From assembly GCA_003118195.1 (NCBI GenBank), contig BEXV01000209.1:70131-134130 (forward strand): a DNA stretch of 64,000 bases. Reading direction: 5' to 3'. Position numbers and translations under genes: made by a program. Origin of the DNA: Hemicentrotus pulcherrimus. Its lineage: Eukaryota > Echinodermata > Echinoidea > Camarodonta > Strongylocentrotidae. The first letter of the stretch is position 1, and every line of letters starts with the position of its first letter. The notes below the pieces were generated by a model. It was not told where the DNA came from, searched no databases, and was given only the letters and a program-made list of their open reading frames with translations. This document shows, in pieces, positions 36,353 to 47,339 of the stretch.

Positions 36353-36702
36353 GTAAAAAAGAACAACATTCAGACGAGCATAATGAGTGGGAAACGGGAA
36401 GGAGCGAGCTGGAAAAAAGGAGTAAATAATAAAAATAAAATTTAAAAAAAGATTGCAAACATTGACGTAAATTTAAAGGGAACAAACGTCGGTCACCGAT
36501 GAAAAGAAATCTGTTTTTTAAGGCGAGATCTAATTTAAAAAAGTGTTTTACCTGATTTGGATGATCAGTTTATTTGCATTGGGAAGGAAAAGGGGGTCAT
36601 ATCAGATTTCTCGTTGATCTGATTGGCCGCTTCATCCAAGATCGATTGAAAAACTTTTTGTAAAACCTACCATGGCTAAACACCTATTAGTTTATCTGTT
36701 AT

Positions 36703-36711
36703 CCCCCCCCC

Positions 36712-36745
<34 letters not shown>

Positions 36746-36796
36746 AAAAACAAAAAAAAACAAACAAACAAAAACAAACAAAAACAAAAACAAATA
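36703..36796. repeat. Poly-C / poly-A / (CAAA)n tract
   Basis: C10, then A32, then CAAA-type repeats. It could be the A-rich tail of a retroposed sequence, but no body is recognised upstream. Confidence 0.85.
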
Positions 36797-36937
36797 AATG
36801 ACTTCTAATAAATCATCACTATCCCTTTGAACAAAAAATGATCGAATCATATATATTTTTGAAAGAAATGTGTCCGATGTGACTAATATTACTTTTACAC
36901 AAATACATATTTCCAGACTGTTTCGCTACAAAGACGA

Positions 36938-36953
36938 CAGCGCCCCCTGTTGG
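36938..36953 (-). promoter_or_regulatory. CTCF-like motif
   Basis: CAGCGCCCCCTGTTGG fits the reverse complement of the bilaterian CTCF core (YRSYGCCMYCTRGTGG) at 15 of 16 positions. The motif match is seen; binding is not shown. It lies next to a block of higher GC (36930-37490). Confidence 0.4.
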
Positions 36954-37105
36954 CGTACACAGTTCCCACTGTTCAGCAAAGTTACATCTTTATAAAATTG
37001 TCTTTGGCGGGAGCCTCTTGAGACGTATCGTGTTGTAAGAGTGTTGCCGTGCCCCCAAGCCTCGAGACTGTACTTACGAAGGCACACATTGGAACGTTCG
37101 AAACA

Positions 37106-37489
37106 CTACACGCAGACAGCGTCCCGCAACTTCTTGACGAGCCACCTGCCCCCTGTGTTATGTAGTGGTTTACCTGCTAGAACATGCTTCGAATAACAAA
37201 CGTGAATGCCTGAGGCTGGGTCTGACTGGGGTCCCACCTCTGATTGACACACAAGACTTGCTTTCAAACGTCCATGCCTCATAAACACCTCATCCTCTTG
37301 TTTACACCGGAAGGCACCATGCCTCCTCTTAACACAGTCTTGAAGGATGGTGACATTGTTTAGTTTGCACACTCCCTCCAGGCAAAACAAATCTCTGTTA
37401 CAGACTTCTGCGGTCATGTTCAGTCTCCCAATATTCAATAGATTAACACATTGACGGTGGATGTTGTATATAAAGTATTGGAACGTCAT
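37106..37489 (-). other. Unassigned 127-codon open frame in a GC-richer block
   Basis: This is the longest gap-free frame in the window that does not derive from a simple repeat. The product would be Cys-containing (about 10 Cys) with clusters such as CNRDLFCLEGVCK and a basic C-terminus (GGRWLVKKLRDAVCV). I see no signal peptide, transmembrane segment or family signature. Base composition is clearly more GC-rich than the flanks. A plus-strand TATATAAAG lies at about 37467 and the CTCF-like site at 36938, so the block may instead be regulatory. Whether this is a gene is unresolved. Confidence 0.2.
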
Positions 37490-37499
37490 GGGGTGTCAG

Positions 37500-38340
37500 C
37501 AATTCATGCTTTTCCCCATTATATGGATGGAATCAGTAGGTCCTACAGAGGTTTCAAAATACAGAATTACAAAACATACGGCGACATAAAACATATGGTT
37601 AAAGACACAGTGGAAATCTAAATAAAACTATTAAAAAATAAACTTTATAATAGGGGGCTGAGAGAAGAAAAACAGAAACCAAAGCAGAAACAGCAAATTA
37701 GATATCTATTTTGTACACTCACTTCAAACATTCAATCTCTTCCCCTCCGAAAAGAGAGAAATTACGCCGGCTAAACGTGTGCTACAACAAAATTCCACGA
37801 CCTATTACAAAGGTACTAAATTATGGATTGATTATACCATCGAAAAACTAACCACAAGTCCCAAACGATTAGGAGAGGCCAAACAAAGGTGACATTACTA
37901 GTTTCGCTCAGGAGCTTGTCATACGTATTACATCTCCTGACTGATATTGATACTTTCTCTGTAAGTTACTTCCTGAGTTACACTCCCACATTATTTAAAA
38001 GATCCTCGCTTAAATGACTTCACATCAAATTTAGATGATGGTATAAATAGTGTATAGTATAAGTCGTTTTACAAATGAAAATAAGTCGAATGGATTTTTA
38101 AAAAAGATATTAAATTTGAATGTCGGCGTTTTCAAGTCAATTATAAAGTTCAACTAGGCACACACTTCTTCTCTTCTGTTAATTGGTTTGGCGATTTAAT
38201 TTTAATAAGAAATGTGTACAAAAAGGCCTCAATTTAATAGTTTTACATCGACCTCTTGAATAATCATTATGGATATTATTACAAGTATTTCATTGATGAC
38301 AAAAGATAGAAGATGCTTTCGTTTTTTGTTTGTATGTTCA
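37500..38340. other. AT-rich DNA, no gene seen
   Basis: No repeat family, RNA gene or coding signal recognised. Confidence 0.4.
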
Positions 38341-38341
38341 G

Positions 38342-38346
38342 AGACT

Positions 38347-38390
<44 letters not shown>

Positions 38391-38391
38391 C
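38342..38391. repeat. (GA)n microsatellite
   Basis: GA repeat with a single AAG interruption. Confidence 0.95.
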
Positions 38392-38430
38392 AAGTGAGTG
38401 AAATAGAAAACGAAATAAAAGAAGAGCATT

Positions 38431-38795
38431 TTAAAGGTAAAGACTAGTATTGGAAACGCCCCAATTTCAAAAAATGGAATGGAAGCTCTCATTACCAATC
38501 ATGTGAAAGAATATGTTTTGACTAATACATGATGATAACAAATTTGCCGGGAAACCACCTACTGATTCATATATTTGTTTCTCTCATGATCTGTGAGAGA
38601 TATAGGATAGTCCCATATACATCTTTCTGTGTTTAGTGCTTGCAATTTTACGAAGAATGGGCCAAATTTCTTATCATTTTGATGATTCAAGAACCTTGCA
38701 GATGCTAGATGCTAGATGATCAACCTTTTCTGATCGATTCCACAACGTTTCTTTCACAATGCAATCGCATGACCATAACTGGTCTTTACCTTTAA
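38431..38795 (-). mobile_element. MITE family I, copy B (best-preserved ends)
   Basis: 365 bp, inverted relative to copies A and C. The ends are TTAAAGGTAAAGACTAGT (38431) and ACTGGTCTTTACCTTTAA (to 38795), an 18-bp terminal inverted repeat with one mismatch, with TTAA at each outer edge. The core contains the complements of GGTCATGCGATTGCATTGTG and AAGGTTGATCATCTAGCATC. A CTAGATG microduplication lies near 38704-38718. No coding capacity. Confidence 0.9.
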
Positions 38796-38799
38796 TAGT

Positions 38800-41430
38800 A
38801 ACTGTTTGATGATAATATATTAACATGATCTGTTTTGCATCAACCTGGTTTTATTGATTTACATATCATCGCACTCATGAAACTTCATCAAATTGATATT
38901 TCTGTCTCAACTTTCATAAAGAATATTCTAATAGGTTCGTATATTTATATATTAAGGTTTATTTAAAAAATCCTTTTCACGCTGAAAGAATATGGTTTAG
39001 TATATGTCAGTGCATATTTGTGAAAACCTCTCAGTTAATTTAATGTAATTTGGGTTAATTTATGATTAGGTACGGTTCATGGGGAAATATGGTTATGTAA
39101 ACCCAAATCATTTTGATTTGTGACCTGATCCTCATCTTGATATATTTTCAAATTTAATATAAGGTTTCTGCATGATTTTGTCATTGGCATAATACTTTTT
39201 AGATTTGGATTTTTGTTGTTGATGGAATTAATTATTAATGTTACATTTTGTAAAGCAGACAATATCAACATTTAGCTACGTGTAATAAGCCATTTAAATG
39301 ATATTGAGTTCAAATTCCACGATTCTAGTTCTGTGGTATTCACAATAGACAAACAATCGATGACTAACAAGCGATGATGTCACAACCCATATTCAAGTTG
39401 GCAATTTGTCTGTAGAAGATAGCCATTAAGTTCCATTAAGTTTGATTTTATTTTTTAATTTCTTAACATTGTTTTTTATTTTCTTTACGCAATTATAGTA
39501 TAAAAAGCAGACACTGCTCGAAACCAACCCAATTCGAGGGAACACCTACAGTCCACAAAACCTTTGATGTTTTGGCATTCAGAGAGACAGACCAAACCCG
39601 TCCCATCAATATCCTGCCCCAAATACCCACCAGTGCCCCTTTCCTTGTCGATTCTCTACTCTAAATATATGCACGTTGTACTTTATATGTCAGGACAACC
39701 CCTTCCCCACCCCTCCAACCTCATCCTCTTCCCAGCCACTAACCCATTCGAGTGTCAGGAGAGTTTTACTTTCCGATCACGTTTGCTGCTTTATCGATGA
39801 CATTTTAGAACAACGATAGCGACCATTTGCTTTTATCGCACCGTTTATCTTTGGAGTCTGAGTGCCAGTGCTGTGGAAAATGAGTATTTGGCTTCCTATT
39901 ATTCTGGCTTTACAACCTTATTTGGTACCGTACGGGGAATATGCCAGAAAGTAGTCTGCTCTAATAGTTGTATTATGGAATGGACGTTATCTTAATGTGT
40001 TTGCAAATAGTGCCAATTACCCGTATAATACCGAGGTCACAAAGATGAATACAAACTGTAGAAGTGCAAACAGTATACCTAACTGTTGCTACATTAAATA
40101 CAAGTCACATTTTTTATGGAGTTGAGTAGTTATGCACTTTCTTTACTCCGAAATGAGACAGGCGGAAATCACGATTATTTCGATAACATGACAGTGCCAC
40201 TCTCATATAATCCTGATATAAGTCGAGTTTCTCGTTTACACGTAGTTATATCGTAGTTGTTTGTTTTTGTTAACACCATACGCCCTTTTTCAATTTATAT
40301 TCTTTTGTAGCATACTTCTATTGAAAAATGTAGGGCTGTCATTTATATGTACACATTGTTATGAAACCTTTTTAGATATACCTGCAATAATAGATGAAGT
40401 CAAAATGTAATGTATAAGCGCAATAGATGTTGTAGGACAGAATGATAAGTAATTAAAGAGAAGGTTGAATACCGGAACGGATGGCAAAAGTAGGTTGAGA
40501 GATTTCACCTCTAGATGCTTTATTGTAATATAGTTGCGAAATATCATAGTTAACTCACCAAAAACACATACAACTATTTTCAATTGAAATACGCCATTTT
40601 CCACATAGTGAAACATCTCAACAAACTGTTGATCCCTTATTCTTAACACAGTCCTTCTCATCATAGCGATATGGAGTCAATGTATTCATTGCTTCGATGT
40701 TTTTGAAACCATACACGACACAAGTAGTGTCAATTTCAACACGGAAAACACACATACTTAAATAACATCAAAGTTATTATTATATCACATTTCTAAAGTG
40801 GTAACAGAAAACAAACTGTTGATTCCATACTTATGTGTGCTTGGCAGTTCTTACGATGATGATGTTTTCGTGCTCATTGGGCAGGATAATAGAAGTCATG
40901 ATACAGTCCTTCTAACCTGCACCAGCTCCGATCGTAATTAGTTGTCAAAGTAGCTTTCGAACTAGACATATAAATGTGTCCTTGGTCGCATGAATGACTA
41001 GCCAAGCGAAGTGTTTAATCCTGTCTGTGTCGCGTAGGTTTAGAGTTCAATGGGCACATCATCTTTTCATGTACGGAAAATTAAAAAAAGTCCTCGTGTT
41101 GGCACATTCGATATGCACATGCTTGTACAACATCATTTGTAAATAATGATATTACCTACTGAAAATAAAGGTTATATATCTGAGCCCCGTTGCAATAAAC
41201 TACCCACTGATGTAAACTTTGCCTGTCGTATCCAAAACAATGGCAATTTTACTCAACAACTGGTGATATTAAAGAGAAGGTTGAGTTCTAGGAAGAGGTG
41301 AAAAATGATTCGTGAACTTTATCATTTGTTATTATACAAGTGTGGAAGAACATCAGATAAGGCATGTTCCGTGAAAAGCATGGCTCTTCGAATGCCTGCA
41401 TATTCTAAATATCTCATGTTTATCGTAAAA
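38800..41430. other. AT-rich DNA, no gene seen
   Basis: A 16-bp string TTAAAGAGAAGGTTGA occurs twice in the same orientation (about 40453 and 41269). The 78- and 101-codon frames (39564-39800, 40359-40664) have no recognised domain. Confidence 0.4.
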
Positions 41431-41433
41431 CTC

Positions 41434-41842
41434 GGGGGGGGGGGGGNNNNNNNNNNNNNNNNNNNNNNNNNNNNNNNNNNNNNNNNNNNNNNNNNNNNNN
41501 NNNNNNNNNNNNNNNNNNNNNNNNNNNNNNNNNNNNNNNNNNNNNNNNNNNNNNNNNNNNNNNNNNNNNNNNNNNNNNNNNNNNNNNNNNNNNNNNNNNN
41601 NNNNNNNNNNNNNNNNNNNNNNNNNNNNNNNNNNNNNNNNNNNNNNNNNNNNNNNNNNNNNNNNNNNNNNNNNNNNNNNNNNNNNNNNNNNNNNNNNNNN
41701 NNNNNNNNNNNNNNNNNNNNNNNNNNNNNNNNNNNNNNNNNNNNNNNNNNNNNNNNNNNNNNNNNNNNNNNNNNNNNNNNNNNNNNNNNNNNNNNNNNNN
41801 NNNNNNNNNNNNNNNNNNNNNNNNNNNNNNNNNNNNNNNNNN
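41434..41842. other. Poly-G tract leading into a 396-N gap
   Basis: Thirteen Gs (41434-41446) run straight into Ns at 41447-41842. Confidence 0.98.
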
Positions 41843-43786
41843 GGGCTGGAGGGACTGGCTTTGTTGTTGCGGAAGATCAATTCATAATATGGATCTTATG
41901 CTGACTTTTCATAATTAAACTCATTATTTTTTAAAGCACAAATTAAAATAATTTCCAAAGATAATCAAGCGAAACCTGGTTTAATTAATTAGTGGTTTGA
42001 TTCAACAACGTTGTTTGTTATTCAGTGAAAGTTTTTTTTATTTTCATAAATTATCACTGATTTTTAGTAAAGTAGACATGGCTCCTTACTCGAATATAAA
42101 CCGAGGTTCGTTCCCTTCATCTGTGATGGACACAATACTTGCAAACACACTGGGTTTGCTGATCTACCAATGATAGCTTGCAGTATCGAGTCAGTCGTGT
42201 CATCTTGTTTTCCTATCACAATGCTTTTATTTAGCTAGCTGGAGAAAGCCGATTCTCAGATTGAAAACAAACTCTCTCGGGAACACTGTGACATTTGATA
42301 CAACCCTGCTAAGCAATTCTAGGAGAGTATTGTGATCTTTGGTGAGAGTTACTGACGCCATACAGGTAAGGTAGATAATGAAGAACAGAATTAAGGAGCA
42401 TAGACACGAGCAAAGGATAATGAATTTGGTATAGCATCAACAACGTACTAATATTAAGCGAAACATGCAAATATACACACACGCAACAGATGGATAATTC
42501 TCAATATATAAATTTAAATTGGATCGTATAATGCATTTGAACTAGACCAAGGTGGCTTTTCTTGTCATCAAATGTCACAGTCAAATTTGTATATGGCTGT
42601 GTCAATAACGGGCATATCGTCTGGATACGGTAAAATGATGAATGTTTAGCAGTATTTTAAAAATAATTTTCCTGTTAACTAATAAGGTAGTTTGGGAGAA
42701 AATCTGTTAACATTTTTATCTTTTCCTTCCCTATATATGAAAATGCTTAAGGTGCTGTTCCCTGTTTTCTATATACGGTACATAACGATATGTATCGGGG
42801 TAATAGCTGGACTTTGGTATTAGTCAGAAAGTACCTCCACGATTGTCTTTAAGTAGAGTAAATCATTAATAGAAATGTACCAATGTTCTTGCCTAAGAGG
42901 CAAGTGATATAGAAAATGAATGTTTGACTAATGATCGAACCATAATGTTTGTCACATCCTCAGACCATGAAAACACACCAAAGCAGATGGTCAATGGATA
43001 GGAGTAACCATGGCGACAGACTCCCGCGGGGACGTACGTACCTGCAAGCCCGTCTATTTGTTTTTCGGTAGACGTTCAGGGAATGAGATTAAGGACAATG
43101 AACATAGACTTGACGGGTGGTTAAATCAACACGGAAAGAGTTATGTCTAATTTTATCCCTTGAAGATCATAAAGATACCAAAAGGATTGTACATGTTATT
43201 TTTTAATGTTGAAATCTTACTTTAATACAGTTGGAGTCAGCATTTATCTCCTTACCTCCATAGCTGCTTTATTGGAACTACGTTTATTACTTTTGATTTG
43301 TTATCAGATGAAAATTATATACTGTTATTTCGGGAGTATCAAATATATTGTTAACCTGATTCCAATGATGAACGTCAATAAATCCTTAACAAAAATTCAT
43401 GCATCGTAAAAATGAAAATGATGGCACAGATCAAGTTACCTTTCATATATTTATCGGCAATCAGTACAAGGACTAATAAATCAATTTAATTCCGCTGATT
43501 ATGCTCGTTAAAATGATTAGCCAAGTACTTGTTAGATTCACACTAATAATGAGAGACTAAGAAGGCATGTGTATCATACGGGTATAGCTCATTTATAGAA
43601 TTGAATGATTCGAAATATATAAAAAATAGATAATTAATGTTTGACATTACCTCTATCATTCAATAGAATTTTAACTTCTAGGTTATTTTTGAACTCCAAT
43701 CATACCCATTCATCTTGATAGTTTTCTCTTCGAGACATCAAATCAAGTAAAAGGATTCTGTCTGCACAAGCCAATCATATGTGTTA
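41843..43786. other. AT-rich DNA, no gene seen
   Basis: No repeat family or coding signal recognised. A 67-codon frame at 43206-43409 is hydrophobic in composition, as expected of AT-rich DNA. Confidence 0.4.
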
Positions 43787-44323
43787 TTAAAGGTACTATG
43801 TCCCTTTTGCAGCCAACCTCAAATGCTGTAGAACTTTTCAGGAATTATGAATATGTCATGTATGTCATATCTGTGAAATTTAAACGTTAGCAGTGTCCTC
43901 ACATTCAAATTATGCAAGGAAACCCGTTTACTTGCTTGACTTCACTGTCAGACAATATTGAGTGATTGGCTGGCTTTTTTCTTCTTTGGTAATAACATAC
44001 ATGAAAAGAGTTGTAAAGGATACATGAGCATTTGTCTACATCAATAACCCACTTCTTGAGAGGGCCAAGATTAAACTGATTGAATCTTTGCGCAGCATAA
44101 AACGTATGACCATTCGGTAAAATATCTGAAATTCAAGACTATTACTTTTGGGCTCTATAGCCCTAAAGTCGATTTGACAACTAATAGTCGTTATTTTCCC
44201 ACTTGAAGACATTATCAAGCCCCACCTTTTTGGGGAAGTTCTAAATTAGTATTATCTTTCAAATGCAGATGGAATTTAACTTTTTCATTTTGTTGGCCTG
44301 CAAATGGGACATAGTATCTTTAA
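43787..44323 (+). mobile_element. MITE family II, copy 1
   Basis: 537 bp. The left end is TTAAAGGTACTATGTCCC and the right end is GGGACATAGTATCTTTAA, with TTAA at both edges. Inner TIR sequence extends to about 28 bp (TTTGCAG...CTGCAAA). Its full length aligns in inverted orientation to 58050-58589 with scattered substitutions. No transposase frame. Confidence 0.92.
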
Positions 44324-44990
44324 CGTGATCTATCGAGAAATGCAAAGTAGCTCTGACTCTGGGTTAAAGAAAAAAAAACAAGATATAAGCCTTCTGAAAG
44401 CGGAAAGAAAGCAAAAACGTTTCATTTCGAATCAAGAGGGTGTCGTTTCATGTAGCAAAACAAGTTAGTTTAGAATCAGTAAACAATTGAACTCTAGGCA
44501 GCCATTCCAGGTCTTTCTCAAGTGCTTGACACGGAGATCTGTAATCAGATACATCCTTTTACGTGTCAGCAATGTCGTCTCCCCGATGACTTGACTTAGT
44601 AAAAAACGAAAATCCCAACTTGCATTACTCTTCTCAACTAAAAAAATCAGCCTAGCAAGGCATATTGAATGTGCCTATTTGTGTATTTTTAAAATTATTT
44701 ATAAAATGGTCGTCAATATATTCGCAGTACGTTCGATACAAGTGGACCTGCATTCTTTTAAATCATGAAGTGTCTCAATAAAAGTAACAAAAAGGAGAAT
44801 GAGCCGTATATGAAATACTACGTGATAGATTTCTTCCCGCAAAAGCAGGACTGTTATAACGAGAGAATAGTTCCTTAGGTGACAGGCAAGATTGATTCTA
44901 TTGTGAGTATCGTGTGTTGTGGTTCAACATGTACATATATCGTTATATCACCACTATGACGATGAAAAACAACGATTATCAATGCCACTG
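44324..44990. other. AT-rich DNA, no gene seen
   Basis: No feature recognised in either strand. Confidence 0.4.
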
Positions 44991-44995
44991 CTATC

Positions 44996-45120
44996 ACCAC
45001 CAGTACCAAAACCATCGTCACCACCACCATCACCACCACCTCATCCACCACCATCACCACCACTACTACTACCATCATTACCACTACCACCACCACCATT
45101 GCCACTACTATCTTCAACAC
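44996..45120. repeat. ACC/ATC/ACT compound triplet array 1
   Basis: Interrupted CAC/CAT/ACT triplets. The segment 45052-45090 matches 45702-45740 at 38 of 39 positions. Confidence 0.9.
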
Positions 45121-45599
45121 CATGATCGACAAATCATTCAACTTCGCGAATGCCATTGCCACCTGTACAACCACCACAGCACTACAAACACGACCACGAT
45201 TCACCTTCACAAATGCCATCGCTAACAGCGGGATTCCATATCCTTAAACTACTGGCGAACAGAGCAACAAGACCAAGCTCTGTAATCATTAGGATCTCTG
45301 TCCAGTAGTGCCGTGTTTGTGCCATCGAACTGAATCGACCAAATCAATTGATTCATGATATATATAAATATGCAATATTTTTCCGGTAACATGAGAGTGA
45401 TTAATAGTTTCATACTATTAATTAAATGTAATGTTAACTGTTATTGTATGATTGTTTTAAATTGGGGCATGCTACAAGAGTCCTATCTCGCACCCCGGGG
45501 CAACGTGTCTGACACGGCCGGTTGTAGCAACTACTCCAAAGATCAAAATTACATTAATCTTGATCTAAGGAGATACGAACGAACGATCGCTAACAGCAT

Positions 45600-45812
45600 A
45601 ACAACCACCGTCACCAACACCACCACCGCTATCATCACAACCACCACCATCACTTCTACTAACATCACCACCACCACAACCACCACCACCAACTACATCA
45701 CCATCACCACCACTACTACTACCATCACTACCACTACCACTACTTCTACCATCAATACCACTACCATCACCACCACCTCCATCACCATCTTTACCTTCTT
45801 CGTTACTACCAT
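45600..45812. repeat. ACC/ATC/ACT compound triplet array 2
   Basis: About 210 bp of ACC/ATC/ACT triplets. It produces a poly-Thr plus-strand frame (within 45355-45876) and a Gly/Ser/Asp minus-strand frame, both artefacts of the array. Related to array 1. Confidence 0.9.
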
Positions 45813-45879
45813 CACCCATCTCCACCCTCACTTGTTTCATATCTACTGTAGATATGTTGAGGTCAGTGACATGTGAGTA

Positions 45880-47180
45880 TGAATGGAGCGTTGAATGAAC
45901 CCGGGAACGCCCGAGAAATCAAAGTCTTGAAATTAGTTCATGGAATACTGTCTGATCACAGAGGCCTATGGAAATAATTGCTTGGTATGCAGGACGAAGA
46001 GAGTAAATGTTGGTTTCGTTTCCACAGCTGACATTAACTTATTTCTATACGGAGCTCTAAAAGCTATTCATTTGTTTGACTATCAATTGTATAAGTCGAA
46101 GTATTTGCCAATTGAATACCGCTTAAGACGACCTGGAAACTTGAAATAATCATGTATTTCACCTAGAATGGGAAATAGATAATACAGAAAGCATAGCTCT
46201 ATCGGAACGTTTTTGTTTAATTAAACAAAATCATGTTAATTCTGTATAGGCTTCTTATGTGTGTGTATTTGAACTTTTTTGGTTTTTATTTTCTCATCCT
46301 AGACACAGATGATGCCAAATACCGATGATAATGATAATAATACTGCAAATAGTAATGATAATTATGGTAATCATAAAAACAATGGTGATAATGATGTTGT
46401 TGTTTTAATAAATTGTATTTTGGCACCAAGCAATCATTGTTGGAAGCCCATTGCACACGAAAGGTATTACATCTAGAAACGTATTCCATATTAAAGTAAA
46501 CACTGTTTATGGTGGTTTAATCAATGTATAGTGCATACTCTAGGTGAGCTAGAACGCGAGGGTTTCAATATTTCTTAAGACTTGGCGATTGATGCACGTT
46601 CACCGCCTCATCATATTAAAGTGAAAATGATGGATTTTGTGACCGATATTACTAATTGTTTCCTTGACATGTTTTCCCCATTTTCAGCGTTTTCCAATTA
46701 AAGGATAACGATCTCGCGGATTTGCCGCCTGCATTAAAGAGTGGATAGCAGCGGGGTATTAATTTCATTTGCACCCGGCGAGATTGGTGGGAAGTAAAAT
46801 TATGCTAAGCCATCAGAGTATAAACGGCTACAACCTGCATCCGTGCCTGGGTTTTACATATCACTTACCGTGAATTATCCTGATTAGAGACACATATTTC
46901 ATAAATAAAGAAATAAGACGTACCCGTTTGAAGGATTAGAAAGAAATTCCGCATACCTGTTATCAAATTACCCCCATTCTAACAATGATTGCTATAGGGT
47001 GTACAAAATGATTACCGACAAATAAAATGAAATATGAAACTGCCTTTGAGCTGTTGACGTAGGCTAAACCAGGACATACAAATTGATTTCAAAAGTATCT
47101 AATGCGATATATAACACGGTAGCTTAAACTCAGACTCTTTAACTTTCTCTCCCCTCAGCTGATTCTTTCTTTCTCATTCG
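45880..47180. other. AT-rich DNA with an ATG/AAT-rich stretch
   Basis: 46313-46410 is rich in GATAAT triplets. The 20-bp palindrome at 46211 is listed separately. No coding region recognised. Confidence 0.4.
46211..46230. repeat. Perfect 20-bp palindrome
   Basis: TTTTGTTTAATTAAACAAAA is its own reverse complement. It contains TTAATTAA flanked by GTTT/AAAC, a forkhead/homeodomain-like composition. No function is shown. Confidence 0.6.
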
Positions 47181-47243
47181 TTTGCCCTCTTCTTCCTATC
47201 TCTTTCTCTCTCATTATTTCGCTCTCTTCTCTCTGTCAGTATA

Positions 47244-47244
<1 letters not shown>

Positions 47245-47278
<34 letters not shown>
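47245..47278. repeat. (TC)n microsatellite
   Basis: TC repeat within a longer pyrimidine-rich stretch (47143-47330). Confidence 0.93.
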
Positions 47279-47279
<1 letters not shown>

Positions 47280-47339
47280 ACTCGTTCTCATTCTACCCCT
47301 CCCATATTCACTCCATCTCTTCTCCCGCTATATATTGTT

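Noticed and set aside
41305..41904. Open frame of 199 codons
   Set aside because: It crosses the 396-N gap. The real residues on either side show no recognised domain.
44875..45225. His-rich plus-strand and Val-rich minus-strand frames
   Set aside because: Produced by triplet array 1. A His-rich metal-binding peptide is not supported.
45355..45876. 173-codon frame with a poly-Thr half
   Set aside because: The Thr-rich part is the ACC/ATC triplet array read in one frame. The other frames and the opposite strand are equally open.
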